Assembly (NCBI RefSeq): GCF_034350045.1
Contig: NZ_CP133781.1
Coordinates: 937,001-1,001,000, forward strand
Reading direction: 5' to 3'
Origin: Pseudomonas sp. CCI4.2
Lineage (GTDB): Bacteria; Pseudomonadota; Gammaproteobacteria; Pseudomonadales; Pseudomonadaceae
Length of the DNA stretch: 64,000 nt
Part shown: positions 1-11,013 of the stretch, in pieces
How the letters are laid out: each line of letters begins with the position of its first letter
Numbering within the stretch: position 1 is the first letter of the stretch
Made by a program: the position numbers and the translations under genes
Notes under the pieces: generated by a model
The model's input: the letters and a program-made list of their open reading frames with translations, nothing else
What the model was told of the DNA's origin: nothing
The model's database searches: none

Positions 1-16
1 CATCCGTAAAGACTAG
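1..16 (+). CDS. tatA: TatA, last codons only (partial)
   Basis: Frame 2 reads Ile-Arg-Lys-Asp-stop, ending at the TAG at 14-16, eleven bases before tatB. Pseudomonas TatA proteins commonly end in this kind of basic/acidic tail, and tatA is normally directly upstream of tatB. Only the 3' end lies in the window, so the identity rests mainly on gene order. Confidence 0.6.
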
Positions 17-26
17 GTCGTGTTGA

Positions 27-533
27 ATGTTTGGTATCAGCTTCTCTGAACTGCTGCTCGTCGGCCTCGTCGCCTTGTTGGTTCTCGGGCCTGAGCGCCT
101 GCCGGGTGCGGCGCGCACGGCTGGCCTGTGGATTGGGCGGCTGAAACGCAGCTTCAACGCGATCAAACAGGAAGTGGAGCGCGAAATCGGCGCCGACGAA
201 ATTCGTCGTCAGCTTCACAACGAGCACATCATGTCGCTGGAAGAGGACGCGAAGAAGATTTTCGCCCCGCTACAGCCTCCGCAGCAAATGCAGGCCGAAC
301 CCGTCGCGACGATCAACCCATCGGCTGAAGCCCACAGCATTGCCCCGCCGACGGCTTCGGTAGCGGACGCGCCTTTAACTGCCGCGCCGCTGGCGTCGCC
401 CGAGGCTGCCGTTGTGGTCCCTTCCGATGACACGTCAATGCCGACAGCAACGGCAACGCCCGCTGCACATGTGAGCCCGGTTCCGAGCGAGCCTTCCGCC
501 AACGATTCAACTTTGCCACCGCGAGCCCCATGA
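27..533 (+). CDS. tatB: Sec-independent protein translocase subunit TatB
   Basis: TatB binds twin-arginine signal peptides together with TatC in the inner membrane and hands folded proteins to the TatA pore. The 168-residue product starts [11 protein letters not shown], with a single N-terminal membrane helix (about residues 5-20), the conserved Glu8, the Gly-Pro hinge at 21-22 and an amphipathic charged helix after it. From about residue 80 the protein is a low-complexity Pro/Ala/Thr tail, longer than in many TatB proteins. It follows tatA and its stop codon overlaps the tatC start (ATGA), so tatABC is one translationally coupled operon. Confidence 0.95.
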   Translation: MFGISFSELLLVGLVALLVLGPERLPGAARTAGLWIGRLKRSFNAIKQEVEREIGADEIRRQLHNEHIMSLEEDAKKIFAPLQPPQQMQAEPVATINPSAEAHSIAPPTASVADAPLTAAPLASPEAAVVVPSDDTSMPTATATPAAHVSPVPSEPSANDSTLPPRAP

Positions 534-1330
534 GCGCAGAAATCCCGGAAAACGATCAGCAGATGCCGCTGATCTCTCACCTCACTGAATTGCGTACGCG
601 ATTGCTGCGTTGCGTGTTTGCGATTTTCTTGATCTTCGCCGGGTTGTTCACCTTCACCCAGAAGATCTACACGCTGGTTTCTGCACCGCTTCGGGTTTAC
701 TTGCCCGAAGGCGCGACGATGATTGCCACCGACGTGGCGTCGCCGTTCCTGACGCCGTTCAAACTGACCATGATGTGCTCACTGTTCCTGGCGATGCCGG
801 TGATCCTGCACCAGATCTGGGGGTTCATCGCTCCCGGCCTGTACAAGCATGAAAAACGCGTCGCCGTGCCGTTGCTGGTGTCGAGCATCATCCTGTTCTA
901 CTCAGGCATGGCCTTCGCTTACTTCCTGGTCTTCCCGCTGATTTTCCACTTCTTCGCCAGCGTAACGCCCGAAGGCGTCTCGATGATGACGGACATCGCC
1001 AGCTACCTGGACTTTGTCACGACGCTATTCTTGGCGTTCGGCGTTGCGTTCGAGATTCCGGTGGCGGTGGTGTTGCTGGTATGGATCGGCATTGTCGACG
1101 TCAAATACCTGAGGAAAATGCGTCCGTACGTGATCATTGGCTGCTTCGTCGTCGGGATGATTTTGACCCCACCGGACATTTTCTCGCAGACCTTGCTCGC
1201 AGTGCCAATGTGGGTGCTGTTCGAAATAGGGGTGCTGTGCAGCGGAATGATCGTCAAACGTGGCGATCACCCGGACGACCAGCCCGATGAAGAAGACAAG
1301 CAAGACCAGCCACCAGCGACCCAGCCGTGA
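530..1330 (+). CDS. tatC: Sec-independent protein translocase subunit TatC
   Basis: TatC is the polytopic core of the twin-arginine translocon and the first receptor for the signal peptide. The 266-residue product has the family's N-terminal cytoplasmic segment with the conserved HLTELR motif (residues 16-21), followed by six hydrophobic segments. The C-terminus is a charged Asp/Glu/Lys tail ([18 protein letters not shown]). Its ATG overlaps the tatB stop by four bases and its own TGA overlaps the GTG of rsmE, so the three genes are probably co-translated. Confidence 0.96.
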   Translation: MSAEIPENDQQMPLISHLTELRTRLLRCVFAIFLIFAGLFTFTQKIYTLVSAPLRVYLPEGATMIATDVASPFLTPFKLTMMCSLFLAMPVILHQIWGFIAPGLYKHEKRVAVPLLVSSIILFYSGMAFAYFLVFPLIFHFFASVTPEGVSMMTDIASYLDFVTTLFLAFGVAFEIPVAVVLLVWIGIVDVKYLRKMRPYVIIGCFVVGMILTPPDIFSQTLLAVPMWVLFEIGVLCSGMIVKRGDHPDDQPDEEDKQDQPPATQP

Positions 1331-2034
1331 ATTTACTGTTACTCGAAGACGCCGACTTTATTTCGGCTGATCGGGTCGTGCTGCGCGACCGCCGTCTCAA
1401 ACACATGCAAGAGGTGCATCGCGCAGTGGTGGGTGACACGCTGCGAGTAGGGCAACTTGGCGGCCTGCTGGGCTCAGCCGAGCTAATGCGGCTGGAAAAC
1501 CACGAGGCCGAGCTGCGAATCAGCCTTGATCGTGCGCCGCCAGCCAAACTGCCGCTGACCCTGCTGCTGGCCCTTCCCCGGCCGAAAATGCTCCGCCGTG
1601 TGTTCCAGACGATCGCGACAATGGGCGTGCCTCGGGTGATTTTGCTCAACAGCTACCGAGTCGAAAAAAGCTTTTGGCAGACCCCGTTCCTTGAACCTGA
1701 AGCCATCCGTGAACAACTGATCCTCGGCCTGGAGCAAGCCCGCGACAGCGTGCTGCCCGAGATCATCATTGAAAAACGCTTCAAACCCTTCGTTGAAGAC
1801 CGCCTACCGCAACTGGTTGAAGGCACTCTGGGGTTAGTCGGCCACCCCGGCGACTACCCCGCCTGCCCACGCGGCATCGCTCAACCGGTGACGCTGGCCA
1901 TCGGCCCAGAAGGCGGCTGGATACCCTACGAAGTTGACCTGTTAAACAAAGCCGGACTTCAACCTGTGCAACTAGGTGAGCGGATTTTGCGCGTTGAAAC
2001 CGCCGTTACCGCCCTCCTTGCCCGGTTGTTTTAA
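1327..2034 (+). CDS. rsmE: 16S rRNA (uracil1498-N3)-methyltransferase RsmE
   Basis: RsmE methylates U1498 of 16S rRNA using S-adenosylmethionine. The 235-residue product has an N-terminal PUA-like RNA-binding part and a C-terminal SPOUT (trefoil-knot) methyltransferase domain. The knot motifs are clear: GPEGG at about 193-197 and [11 protein letters not shown] near the C-terminus. The GTG start overlaps the tatC stop, which fixes the start codon. Linkage of rsmE to tatC is also found in P. aeruginosa. Confidence 0.94.
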   Translation: MNLLLLEDADFISADRVVLRDRRLKHMQEVHRAVVGDTLRVGQLGGLLGSAELMRLENHEAELRISLDRAPPAKLPLTLLLALPRPKMLRRVFQTIATMGVPRVILLNSYRVEKSFWQTPFLEPEAIREQLILGLEQARDSVLPEIIIEKRFKPFVEDRLPQLVEGTLGLVGHPGDYPACPRGIAQPVTLAIGPEGGWIPYEVDLLNKAGLQPVQLGERILRVETAVTALLARLF

Positions 2035-2129
2035 ACCTGACCGAACCGTCGGTAAGTCAGCGCTACAGTTCCCAACTATCCCGCCGATAGACAAGCACAT
2101 TTATAACAACTAAAAGTCGAGGGGCTGCC

Positions 2130-4046
2130 ATGTACCGCTGGTTAGTACGAAACCTGGGAAACGTAAGCGTTAGTCTGAAACTGGCTAGCGGCTTCGGCAC
2201 GGTGTTAGTGCTAACGGTGCTGATCACCCTGACGGGCTGGTTCAGTGTGTCGACGCTGATTGATAGGGGCGACAAGCTGGCATCTATCACCCGACTGACT
2301 GACTTGACCACCCAATTGCGTATCGCACGGTTGCACTACGAGTCGTTTTTTAATACAGAATCCGCGAAGGAAGTGACCGACGCACTCGATCACATTGAGC
2401 AAGGCATCGCCCGAGCCCACGCCCTGCTAGAAGTGCCAACTGATCAAAAAATGCTCGACGAGCAGGCAGAGGGGAACAGCCTATATCGCCGCGCCTTCAG
2501 TGAGATGACCCAGGCCATCCAGACGCGCGAAGCAAGCCGCGACCATCTTGGGGCCACCGCCGACCTTGCCGTGGAGAAAGTGTCCGGCATTGAGGAATCC
2601 CTGCTCCAAGGCGACAGCATCCTTGAGTTCAACAATGTGGTGTACCTGAGCAAGCTGATTCAACAAGCGCGCTTTCAGGTGCTCGGTTACACCTACAGCG
2701 CCAAGCCGGAATTCGAAAAGAGCGCTACGGCAGCCATCGACGAAGCATTAGTCGGTCTTAATAGCCTGCCGGGCTCAATACCGTCTGAGTACCTGGTCAA
2801 ACTCAAAGACGCCAGCGATGCGCTCAAGGCTTACCGTGACGCTGTCGGCCAATACCGCGATGCGCAGATGCTGAGCAAGCAAGCGCTGGAAAAGATGGCG
2901 ATCCAGGGCAAACGCCTACAAGGGCTCAGCACTCAATTGACCGCCTCGCAAAATGCCCGACGTGATGCAGACAGCGCTCAAGCGCGGTCCATGCTTACCC
3001 TTGCCATGGCGCTCGCGGCGTTGTTTGGGGTGATATCGGCCTGGGCCATCACCCGTCAAATTGTGGTCCCATTGCGAGAGACACTCAAGGTCGTGGAGCG
3101 AGTCGCCTCAGGCGACTTGAGCCAGGATTTGCACGTCGAACGGCGGGATGAATTGGGCCAATTGCAACGCGCCATTCAGCACATGACGGTGGGCCTGCGG
3201 GTATTAGTCGCAGGCATCAGCGAGGGCGTGACCAAGATTGCCAACGCCGCCGAGCAACTGTCGGACGTTACCGAAAAAACCAACGCGGGCGTCGATAGCC
3301 AGAAGCTTGAAACCGATCAAGTGGCTGCCGCCATGCACGAAATGACCGCTACGGTTCAAGAAGTCGCGCGTAACGCAGAAGAAGCATCCGAAGCCGCCGT
3401 TGCCGCCGATCAGCAAGCCCGCGAGGGTGATCGAGTGGTCAACGAAGCCATCGCCCAGATCGAGCTGTTGGCCGGTGAAGTGGGCAACTCAACCGAAGCG
3501 ATGAACGAACTCAAGCGCGAAAGCGACAAAATCGGCAGCGTACTCGATGTGATCAAGTCCGTGGCTCAACAAACTAACCTGTTGGCGCTCAACGCCGCCA
3601 TCGAGGCGGCACGCGCCGGTGAGGCGGGCCGAGGTTTTGCGGTGGTGGCGGACGAAGTACGCAGCCTCGCCCAGCGCACGCAGAAGTCCACCGAGGAGAT
3701 CGAAGAACTGATCGCTGGCGTGCAGAATGGCACGCAGCAAGTGGCGAAAATCATGGAAAACAGCCGCAACCTGACCGTCAGCAGCGTCGATTTGACCCGT
3801 CGCGCCGGTAGCTCGCTGGGAAACATCACACGCACCGTTTCGGCGATTCAGTCTATGAACCTGCAAATCGCAGCCGCCGCTGAACAGCAGAGTGCTACGG
3901 CCGAAGAGATTAACCGCAGCGTACTGAACGTGCGCGACGTATCTGAACAAACATCCGCCGCCAGCAAGGAAACCGCAGCTTCCAGCGTCGAACTGGCACG
4001 CTTGGGCAATCAGCTGCAAACACTGGTTGGCAAGTTCAAAGTCTAG
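2130..4046 (+). CDS. Methyl-accepting chemotaxis protein with HBM-type sensor (McpS/McpK-like)
   Basis: An inner-membrane chemoreceptor of 638 residues. It has a first membrane helix at about 16-38, a ~250-residue all-helical periplasmic region, a second membrane helix at about 288-310, a HAMP linker and a cytoplasmic signalling coiled coil. The hairpin tip ([20 protein letters not shown]) starts near residue 480. The size and helical composition of the sensor, and close resemblance to P. putida McpS, point to a helical bimodular domain that binds TCA-cycle acids. The P. aeruginosa receptor next to rsmE is McpK (alpha-ketoglutarate), so this gene or the next may be its counterpart. The ligand is inferred, not seen. 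A strong hairpin follows the stop. Confidence 0.9.
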   Translation: MYRWLVRNLGNVSVSLKLASGFGTVLVLTVLITLTGWFSVSTLIDRGDKLASITRLTDLTTQLRIARLHYESFFNTESAKEVTDALDHIEQGIARAHALLEVPTDQKMLDEQAEGNSLYRRAFSEMTQAIQTREASRDHLGATADLAVEKVSGIEESLLQGDSILEFNNVVYLSKLIQQARFQVLGYTYSAKPEFEKSATAAIDEALVGLNSLPGSIPSEYLVKLKDASDALKAYRDAVGQYRDAQMLSKQALEKMAIQGKRLQGLSTQLTASQNARRDADSAQARSMLTLAMALAALFGVISAWAITRQIVVPLRETLKVVERVASGDLSQDLHVERRDELGQLQRAIQHMTVGLRVLVAGISEGVTKIANAAEQLSDVTEKTNAGVDSQKLETDQVAAAMHEMTATVQEVARNAEEASEAAVAADQQAREGDRVVNEAIAQIELLAGEVGNSTEAMNELKRESDKIGSVLDVIKSVAQQTNLLALNAAIEAARAGEAGRGFAVVADEVRSLAQRTQKSTEEIEELIAGVQNGTQQVAKIMENSRNLTVSSVDLTRRAGSSLGNITRTVSAIQSMNLQIAAAAEQQSATAEEINRSVLNVRDVSEQTSAASKETAASSVELARLGNQLQTLVGKFKV

Positions 4047-4062
4047 AACGCGCTGCTAGCCA

Positions 4063-4097
4063 GCCCCCAGTAAACACTGGGGGCAGAGCTCCCTTTT
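4063..4097 (+). terminator. Rho-independent terminator after the first chemoreceptor gene
   Basis: A perfect 9-bp stem (GCCCCCAGT at 4063-4071, ACTGGGGGC at 4076-4084) with a 4-base loop is followed, after a short spacer, by a T run at 4093-4097. It lies 16 bases past the stop of the first chemoreceptor and would separate its transcript from that of the second. Confidence 0.7.
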
Positions 4098-4218
4098 TGA
4101 ATATTCAGAATTTTCCTACGACCGATTCAGGTCGCGCAACACCCTCTCCTGCCGATGCGCTGATCAAGGCGAAATTCTGTTTCGCCGACGTCTCGTCGTC
4201 ATCACAGGAGAACTTCTC

Positions 4219-6159
4219 ATGTTCCAATCCCTGTCCAAAATGCTTGGCAATACCCGCGTCAAACTCAAACTCGCCGTAGGCTTTGGCCTGGTTTTACTGT
4301 TGACGCTGGTGATCACACTGACCGGCTGGCACGGGCTAGACACCATGGTCGAGCGCTCGGAATCGCTGTCGGCGATTGGGCAACTGAGCAGTGCGACCAA
4401 AGACTTACGCATTGAGCGAACCTTCTTTCGCATCGAGAACACACCTGAGTCCGCCGCTGCAGTGGTCAAGCGTCTAAATGAGCTGGAAGACCAACTCGAC
4501 GCGTTACGCAAAAGCATGGACGACCCCGGCAGCCTGACGCTGCTGTCCGATCAGAGCGAAAATGTGCGTAAGTTTGAAAGTATATTTGAGCAACTGGCCC
4601 AAACCCTGAGAGACCGCGAAAAGACCCGCATACAGCTCGAAAAACAATCCGAGCACGCCATGCAAACAGTAGCGCAGGTGGAAACTGAAGTTTTGAAAGC
4701 GGTCAGTCAAGAGCAGGACAGCAGCGACCGGCTTGAGGAATTCACCAATATTTCGCAGTTACGCCAGCAGATCCAGGTGGCCCGCTATCAGGTTCAGGCT
4801 TATACCTTCAGCGGTCAGGAAAGCTATGAACTGGCGGCCCTCACTGCCATCGACGAAGCGATCAAAGAGGTCAGCCAGATCGCCCAAGATCAAGCCGATG
4901 CCACTGTTGGTGGACTGCAACAGGCTAATCAGACGCTGCAGGATTATCGCGCCCGACTCAGCGAGTTCAAGGAAATGCAGGTCAAAACCGAGACTGCGCA
5001 GGAGACCATGGCAGCATTGGGCGATACGCTGCTCGCCTCTAGCGCCGAGTTGAGCAGCAAGCAGGTGATTCAGCGCGACACTGAGGCGGCCCGAGCGCGT
5101 ACGACGCTGGTCAGTGTCGCCAGTCTGGCGTTATTGCTGGGTCTTTTCGCCGCGTGGTTGATGACCCAGCAAATCATCGTGCCCTTGCAGCAAACCCTGG
5201 TAGCCGCGGGCCGGATCGCTCAAGGCGACTTAAGCCACGACCTGATCATCGAACGCAGTGATGAAATGGGCCAGTTGCAAGCCAGCATGCAGCAAATGAC
5301 CCTAAGCCTGCGCGAGCTGATTGGCGGAATCGGCGACGGCGTGACCCAAATCGCCAGCGCAGCGGAACAGTTGTCTGCGGTGACGGAGCAGACCAGCGTC
5401 GGCGTGACCACGCAAAAAGACGAAACCGATCAGGTCGCCACCGCCATGAATGAGATGACCGCTACCGTTATGGAAGTCGCACGCAACGCTGAAGAGGCTT
5501 CCCACGCGGCTACTCAGGCCGATCAACAAGCGCGTGACGGGGACAAAGTAGTGTCCGAAGCGATCACCCAAATTGAACTGCTGGCGGCCGAGGTTGTGCA
5601 TTCGACTCACGCCATGACCCAGCTCAAGACCGAAAGCGACAAAATTGGCAGCGTGCTGGACGTGATCAAGTCGGTGTCGCAACAAACCAATCTATTGGCG
5701 CTAAACGCTGCCATTGAGGCCGCGCGGGCGGGAGAAGCCGGGCGCGGGTTCGCGGTGGTGGCTGATGAAGTGCGCAGCCTGGCAAAGCGCACGCAGCAGT
5801 CCACGGAAGAAATTGAAGAATTAATTGCTGCCTTGCAGAACGGCACGCAACAGGTCGCGCCGTCCCTCGACAATAGCCGCACCCTCACCGACAAAGGCGT
5901 CGAACTCAGCCGTCAAGCCGGCCATGCCTTGGAACAGATCACCCGCACGGTGTCGACGATTCAGAGCATGAATCAACAGATCGCGACGGCAGGAGAACAA
6001 CAAACTGCCGTGGCCGAGGAAATCACCCGCAGCGTATTGAACGTCAGAGACATCTCCGAACAAACTGCGGCCGCCAGCGAAGAGACCGCCGCCTCCAGCA
6101 TTGAACTGGCGCGATTGGGTACTCGCCTTCAGGGATTGTTGAGCCGGTTTAATCTGTAG
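4219..6159 (+). CDS. Methyl-accepting chemotaxis protein, tandem paralogue with HBM-type sensor
   Basis: Second chemoreceptor, 646 residues, with the same architecture as its upstream neighbour: membrane helix about 14-36, helical periplasmic sensor, second membrane helix about 293-315, HAMP, signalling domain with the tip [20 protein letters not shown] near residue 488. The cytoplasmic halves of the two are nearly identical, while the sensor regions differ in most positions, which suggests duplication followed by change of ligand. The start is supported by an AGGAG at 4205-4209, nine bases before the ATG. No C-terminal CheR-binding pentapeptide is visible. The TAG stop is inside the left edge of a REP element. 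Confidence 0.9.
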   Translation: MFQSLSKMLGNTRVKLKLAVGFGLVLLLTLVITLTGWHGLDTMVERSESLSAIGQLSSATKDLRIERTFFRIENTPESAAAVVKRLNELEDQLDALRKSMDDPGSLTLLSDQSENVRKFESIFEQLAQTLRDREKTRIQLEKQSEHAMQTVAQVETEVLKAVSQEQDSSDRLEEFTNISQLRQQIQVARYQVQAYTFSGQESYELAALTAIDEAIKEVSQIAQDQADATVGGLQQANQTLQDYRARLSEFKEMQVKTETAQETMAALGDTLLASSAELSSKQVIQRDTEAARARTTLVSVASLALLLGLFAAWLMTQQIIVPLQQTLVAAGRIAQGDLSHDLIIERSDEMGQLQASMQQMTLSLRELIGGIGDGVTQIASAAEQLSAVTEQTSVGVTTQKDETDQVATAMNEMTATVMEVARNAEEASHAATQADQQARDGDKVVSEAITQIELLAAEVVHSTHAMTQLKTESDKIGSVLDVIKSVSQQTNLLALNAAIEAARAGEAGRGFAVVADEVRSLAKRTQQSTEEIEELIAALQNGTQQVAPSLDNSRTLTDKGVELSRQAGHALEQITRTVSTIQSMNQQIATAGEQQTAVAEEITRSVLNVRDISEQTAAASEETAASSIELARLGTRLQGLLSRFNL

Positions 6160-6231
6160 AGCCAACGTGTTGGCGAGGCTATCGTTTAGACGGACCGAGT
6201 CGGACCCTCGCCAACACGTTGGCTCCTACAG
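6155..6231. repeat. REP pair (REPIN), AACGTGTTGG family
   Basis: Two inverted copies of a REP palindrome (core GAGCCAACGTGTTGGCGAG and its complement) flank a ~30-base middle. Its left edge contains the stop codon of the second chemoreceptor. Related copies occur at 32955, 38128, 46949 and 63830. Confidence 0.85.
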
Positions 6232-6242
6232 GGAATCAGCGC

Positions 6243-6284
6243 AAAAAAAAGCCGCTGAGAATGACCTCAGCGGCGTTTTCATTT
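6243..6284. terminator. Bidirectional terminator between chemoreceptor and opgH
   Basis: The stem GCCGCTGAG (6251-6259) pairs with CTCAGCGGC (6266-6274). On the minus strand it is followed by eight T residues and on the plus strand by GTTTTC. It lies between convergent genes and is strongest for the opgGH transcript. Confidence 0.85.
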
Positions 6285-6299
6285 CACTTCAGGACGTTA

Positions 6300-8876
6300 T
6301 CAGGCGTTAACCAGTAACGGCTCTAAGGAGTGGGTCACCGGTTGCAGGGGCAACAGGGGCGCGTGCGGGTCGGCAGCGATTGACTCTCGCCATGCCGCCA
6401 GCCATTGCGGATGACCTTCACTCCAGACTTGCTCATGCAAGCGCGCCAAGGCAACCGGGTCGCTTAGCAGCATCAGACGCTCCTGGTTGGTGAGATTATC
6501 CGGACCCACCTTCATCGCCTGACGAACGCGTTCGATACGCGTCCCTTCTACCGGCTCTGACTGCAGGTGCCGCGACGTGGCCAAGGCACACGCCAGTGCA
6601 TTCTGCTGAGGATCTACCACCGCCCGAATGAAACCCTGTTTCAGTGCATGCCAGCGGTTTTCATGGTTGTACTTGTCCGTCGCAATCAGCTCTGGCGGCG
6701 GCGCATATTCCTCAGGAATAAGGAACAGCTTCTCGTCCCGCGCTTTGAGACCAAGCGTGACCCGGCTGGAAATCACCGAGACCGGGATCGACAGCATCAA
6801 GGAACCGACGATAGGCGCCAACCACCAGAGGAAGCTTGGGTTGAGCGACGCCACCAACAGCGCCCAGCACGCACCCAACAAGGTCTGAGGACCGTGGCGC
6901 TTGGTCGCTTCGAGCCACGACGTAGAGCCATCATCGCGTTGCGGCGAGTCCCAGGTTGCGGCCCAGCCCAGGAAGGCAGCCAATACAAAACGGGTGTGGA
7001 ACAACATCCGTACCGGCGCCAACAGCACCGAGAAAAACATTTCCATGAGCATCGACAGGGTCACTTTGATCCGACCGCCGAAACCAACCGAGCCTTTGGC
7101 CCAGATCAAGATAATGCTCAACAGCTTAGGCAAGAACAACAGCACGATGGTGGTCGAGAACAGCGCAACGGCCTTGTCCGGGTGCCATTGTGGCCACAGC
7201 GGATAGAGCTGGCGTGGCGCCATGAAATACTGCGGCTCCATCAGCGTGTTGACCGCCAACAGCGCGGTCGACAGCACCAAAAAGAAGAACCACAGCGGCG
7301 CCGACAAGTACGACATCACGCCGGTCAGAAACACTGCACGGTGAACCGGGTGCATGCCCTTGACCAAGAACAACCGGAAGTTCATCAGGTTGCCGTGGCA
7401 CCAACGACGGTCGCGCTTGAGTTCATCCAGCAGGTTAGGCGGTAATTCTTCATAGCTGCCGGGCAAGTCGTAGGCAATCCACACGCCCCATCCGGCACGT
7501 CGCATAAGCGCAGCTTCGACGAAGTCGTGGGACAGAATCGCACCGGCGAAAGCGCCTTTACCAGGCAGTGGCGCCAAAGCGCAGTGCTCGATAAACGGCT
7601 TCATACGGATGATTGCGTTGTGTCCCCAATAGTGGGATTCGCCCAACTGCCAGAAGTGCAAGCCGGCCGTAAACAGTGGACCGTATACCCGCGTAGCAAA
7701 TTGCTGCATGCGCGCATAAAGCGTGTCCATGCCCGACGCCCGTGGCGCGGTCTGGATAATGCCGGCGTCTGGCGTGGCTTCCATCAAGCGCACCAGGCTG
7801 GTCAGGCATTCACCGCTCATGACGCTGTCGGCATCCAGCACAACCATGTAGCGGTAATCGCCGCCCCAGCGACGGCAGAAGTCGTCGAGGTTGCCACTTT
7901 TACGTTTCACGCGGCGACGACGGCGGCGGTAAAAAATCTTGCCGAAGCCATTGGTTTCGCGACATACGTCAAGCCAGGACTGTTGCTCAGCCACCGCAAT
8001 GTCCGTGTCGTTGGTGTCGCTCAACACGAAGAAGTCAAAACGATCCAGATCGCCAGTGGCAGCGACTGACTCGAACGTGGCGCGCAAACCGGCAAACACG
8101 CGAGCGACGTCTTCGTTGCAAATCGGCATCACCAGAGCCGTTCGGGCACCCTTTTCAATCGGCTCGTCACCCGCGCTAGCACCGGAGATGCGGTATTTGT
8201 CGTGCCCAGTGAGCAGTTCCAGAAAGCCCATCAGCGCCGTCCAGAAACCCGCTGACACCCAACAGAACAAAATCCCGAAGAGCAACAAAATGCTGGTTTG
8301 CAGAGCGTAAGGCAGTACTTGCCACGCTGTTTGGGTCAATGACTGACTCGATACTTCGTCCCACGACACGAACGACCAGCCTTGATACGGCATGATGCCT
8401 TTCATGTAGAAGCTGGCGACGATGGTTTGACCCAGCATCAGCACCAGCAAAATGTAGCGGCGCAGCGAACCTACAAACCGCCAACGGGCCTGAGGCAATT
8501 CGCGCTGGGGTGGATCAGGAAGATTGGTGCGGCCGGTCATCCGCCGCCAGATACGCACCAGGATGTTGGTGCGCCAAGGCTCGGGCACGACTTTGGTCCG
8601 ACGAATCGGCGGCGTGGCTTTGAGGCAAACCCTACCGCTGGCGTCGAGAACAAGCATTTCTGCCTCTTCCAGTTCGTCGGCGGTGGTCAATGTCAGGCGA
8701 CGACCAACAGATGCCTGAGCGGCGTTGGCAGCATCTGCCGCCGGCTGCATGGAAAGACGTTCATGCAGCTGGGCGAAGGATGTGCAGTTGGCGAGTTCCG
8801 CCCGCTGAGCATCGTTCATGGGCAAATGCGCCAGGTACTCGGTCAGAGACACTGGCACGGTTTGGGAATCACTCAT
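6300..8876 (-). CDS. opgH: Glucans biosynthesis glucosyltransferase H (OpgH/MdoH)
   Basis: OpgH is the inner-membrane glucosyltransferase that builds the beta-1,2 backbone of osmoregulated periplasmic glucans from UDP-glucose. The 858-residue product has a cytoplasmic N-terminus, membrane helices flanking a GT2 catalytic domain, and several more helices towards the C-terminus. Visible GT2 features are the DADSVM motif (DxD), a downstream [14 protein letters not shown] segment and an RRW motif (DRRWCHGN) standing for QxxRW. The ATG overlaps the end of opgG by eight bases, so opgGH is an operon read from upstream of opgG and ended by the terminator at 6243-6284. Confidence 0.96.
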   Translation of the reverse strand: MSDSQTVPVSLTEYLAHLPMNDAQRAELANCTSFAQLHERLSMQPAADAANAAQASVGRRLTLTTADELEEAEMLVLDASGRVCLKATPPIRRTKVVPEPWRTNILVRIWRRMTGRTNLPDPPQRELPQARWRFVGSLRRYILLVLMLGQTIVASFYMKGIMPYQGWSFVSWDEVSSQSLTQTAWQVLPYALQTSILLLFGILFCWVSAGFWTALMGFLELLTGHDKYRISGASAGDEPIEKGARTALVMPICNEDVARVFAGLRATFESVAATGDLDRFDFFVLSDTNDTDIAVAEQQSWLDVCRETNGFGKIFYRRRRRRVKRKSGNLDDFCRRWGGDYRYMVVLDADSVMSGECLTSLVRLMEATPDAGIIQTAPRASGMDTLYARMQQFATRVYGPLFTAGLHFWQLGESHYWGHNAIIRMKPFIEHCALAPLPGKGAFAGAILSHDFVEAALMRRAGWGVWIAYDLPGSYEELPPNLLDELKRDRRWCHGNLMNFRLFLVKGMHPVHRAVFLTGVMSYLSAPLWFFFLVLSTALLAVNTLMEPQYFMAPRQLYPLWPQWHPDKAVALFSTTIVLLFLPKLLSIILIWAKGSVGFGGRIKVTLSMLMEMFFSVLLAPVRMLFHTRFVLAAFLGWAATWDSPQRDDGSTSWLEATKRHGPQTLLGACWALLVASLNPSFLWWLAPIVGSLMLSIPVSVISSRVTLGLKARDEKLFLIPEEYAPPPELIATDKYNHENRWHALKQGFIRAVVDPQQNALACALATSRHLQSEPVEGTRIERVRQAMKVGPDNLTNQERLMLLSDPVALARLHEQVWSEGHPQWLAAWRESIAADPHAPLLPLQPVTHSLEPLLVNA

Positions 8877-10749
8877 CGGCGGGCAACTGGTAGCTCCAGG
8901 TCTCGGTCAAGACTTGTATGCTCTTGGCCGGTTCCGGATTAGTTGGGGCAGCTTCGTTAGCAGGCTGCGCGGCTTCTTTGTTCTCTTTCGCCGCATCAGC
9001 TTTCGCTACGTCGGCTTTTGCGGCGTCAGCCTTGCCAGCATCGGGCTTGGTATCAGCAGGCTTAGTTGCCTCAGCCGGCTTGGCCGTGTCGGCCTTGACG
9101 GTTTTGTCATCCTTCGGTGCGGCAGGCGCAGGAGCCGGCTTGGTATCAGTCTTCTTCTGAACCTTCTTGTCAGCCTTTTCAGCGATAAGCGCAGGTTCTT
9201 TACCCGGCTCGGCAGGCACTTCACGCAGTAAGTAAGCCTTCAGGTCGATCGACTTGTTGGCGTCTTTGACTTTCAGCCGCAGGGTCAAGCGCCAGCCTTT
9301 AGTCACTGGGTTATAGCGTAGATTGTTTTCGATCAGGTCGGTGTTGTCGTCGGTGGTTACTTGGCTACGAATCGCCGGGTCTTGACCCAACTTGGTAAGC
9401 ACCGGGCCTTCGAAGTCGACCAGGAAAGCGACGCTGCCATCAGGCTGACGAACCAGGTTCGATTGCTTGACGTCACCGGTAGAACGCAGAGTTTGTTTTA
9501 CCCAGCCCAAGTCCGGCGAATGAATCGAATCTTCGTCCATGGTCCAGTGGATCCGGTAATTGAAGTCCATCGGTTGGCCTGGGTCGGCAACAACGGCCGG
9601 CTTCCAGAACGCAACGATGTTGTCGTTGGTTTCATCTGCGGTCGGAATTTCTACCAGATCGACGGTGCCTTTGCCCCAGTCGCCTTTTGGCTCGATCCAG
9701 GCACTTGGGCGTTTGTCGTAGCGATCATCCAGGTCTTCGTAATGGCTGAAGTTACGGCCACGCTGTAGCAGACCGAAGCCGCGCGGGTTCTCGACCGAGA
9801 AGTTACTGACGGCAAGGTGTTTAGGGTTATTCAACGGACGCCAGATCCACTCGCCATTGGCTGCCTGAATCGACAGACCGCTGGAGTCATGCAGCTCGTG
9901 ACGGTAGTTGAGCACGCGGGACGGCTGATTGGCGCCGAACAGGAACATGCTGGTCAGGGGAGCAACGCCCAGTTTGCCAACCTTGTCGCGCAAGTACATG
10001 CGCGATTTGACGTCAACCAGGGTGTTAGTGCCCGGGCGCAGGGTCAGTTGATAAGCGCCTGTTGCGCGGGGCGAATCCAGCAGTGCGTAAATGACCAGAT
10101 GGTTGTCATCCGGGTTTGGACGCTCGATCCAGAACTCGGTGAATCTAGGAAATTCTTCACCCGATGGCATCGCGGTGTCGATGGCCATGCCGCGGGCAGA
10201 CAGACCGTAAACCTGACCTTTGCCGATCACGCGGAAGTAACTCGCGCCCAGCATCGTCATGATTTCGTCGTTCTTGTCGTCTTTATTGATCGGGTACAGC
10301 ACACGGAATCCGGCGTAACCGAGATTTTCAGTGGCTTTTGGGTCGAACTTTACGTCGCCGAAATCGAAATGACTGGGGTCGTATTTGATTTCCTGGACGT
10401 CAGTAGCGGTGACTTCGTTGATTTTGACCGGTGTATCGAAGTGCATACCCTGGTGGTAGAAGGACACCTTGAACGGCGTCTTGTCCCCAGCCCAGAGGCC
10501 CTTGTCTTGAATGAAACGAATTTTCTGATAGTCGGCGAACTTCATGTCGCGAAATTCGTTGGGCAAATTGCTCTTGGGCGCTTCGAATTTTTGCCCGGCA
10601 AGGTCTTTAGCCTTGGCCGCGACGTCTTCAAGATCGAACGCCCAAAGCGAACTCGAGCCGAACAGACAGATCAGTGCCGAGCCAGCCAGCAGAGCACTGC
10701 GCAACCGTTTAGCAGGTGTCATTGGAGCAATACAGGGACTAACAATCAC
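8869..10749 (-). CDS. opgG: Glucans biosynthesis protein G (OpgG/MdoG), periplasmic
   Basis: OpgG acts in the periplasm on the glucan backbone made by OpgH. I place the start at the GTG at 10749, giving [15 protein letters not shown]. It is preceded by GAGGG at a good distance and matches the N-terminus I recall from other Pseudomonas OpgG proteins; a TTG two codons upstream is less likely. A signal peptide ends about at LWA-FDLEDV. The body is a typical MdoG beta-sandwich protein. Between the body and the last ~15 residues sits an Ala/Lys/Pro/Asp-rich tract of roughly 80 residues (encoded at about 8940-9190) with repeated [17 protein letters not shown] units. This probably disordered insert is the odd part of the gene. 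Confidence 0.95.
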   Translation of the reverse strand: MIVSPCIAPMTPAKRLRSALLAGSALICLFGSSSLWAFDLEDVAAKAKDLAGQKFEAPKSNLPNEFRDMKFADYQKIRFIQDKGLWAGDKTPFKVSFYHQGMHFDTPVKINEVTATDVQEIKYDPSHFDFGDVKFDPKATENLGYAGFRVLYPINKDDKNDEIMTMLGASYFRVIGKGQVYGLSARGMAIDTAMPSGEEFPRFTEFWIERPNPDDNHLVIYALLDSPRATGAYQLTLRPGTNTLVDVKSRMYLRDKVGKLGVAPLTSMFLFGANQPSRVLNYRHELHDSSGLSIQAANGEWIWRPLNNPKHLAVSNFSVENPRGFGLLQRGRNFSHYEDLDDRYDKRPSAWIEPKGDWGKGTVDLVEIPTADETNDNIVAFWKPAVVADPGQPMDFNYRIHWTMDEDSIHSPDLGWVKQTLRSTGDVKQSNLVRQPDGSVAFLVDFEGPVLTKLGQDPAIRSQVTTDDNTDLIENNLRYNPVTKGWRLTLRLKVKDANKSIDLKAYLLREVPAEPGKEPALIAEKADKKVQKKTDTKPAPAPAAPKDDKTVKADTAKPAEATKPADTKPDAGKADAAKADVAKADAAKENKEAAQPANEAAPTNPEPAKSIQVLTETWSYQLPADE

Positions 10750-11013
10750 GAGCAACCCTCGCCGAAAAACAGATCAAAAAACCAACAGCCTGGTAACGCA
10801 TGGCGAATTGGCGAGCATTGTTCCGACTCCGGAAGGGCGTAATGATTCCCTGCACAGCGTCGGACCAGCCTCTGGCTATATCATTGGGTCAACGAACGTT
10901 GATCCCCGTAGCGCGCGATTATCTAGTAGCCCGCGTTACAACGCATCAGGTCCGATGAACTATTTATCGCTTTTCCATCTAATAAATCCGGACGTGCCAC
11001 GGCAAACGCCTGT

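Noticed and set aside
9817..10842. 341-codon plus-strand open frame
   Set aside because: Complement of opgG; no recognisable protein.
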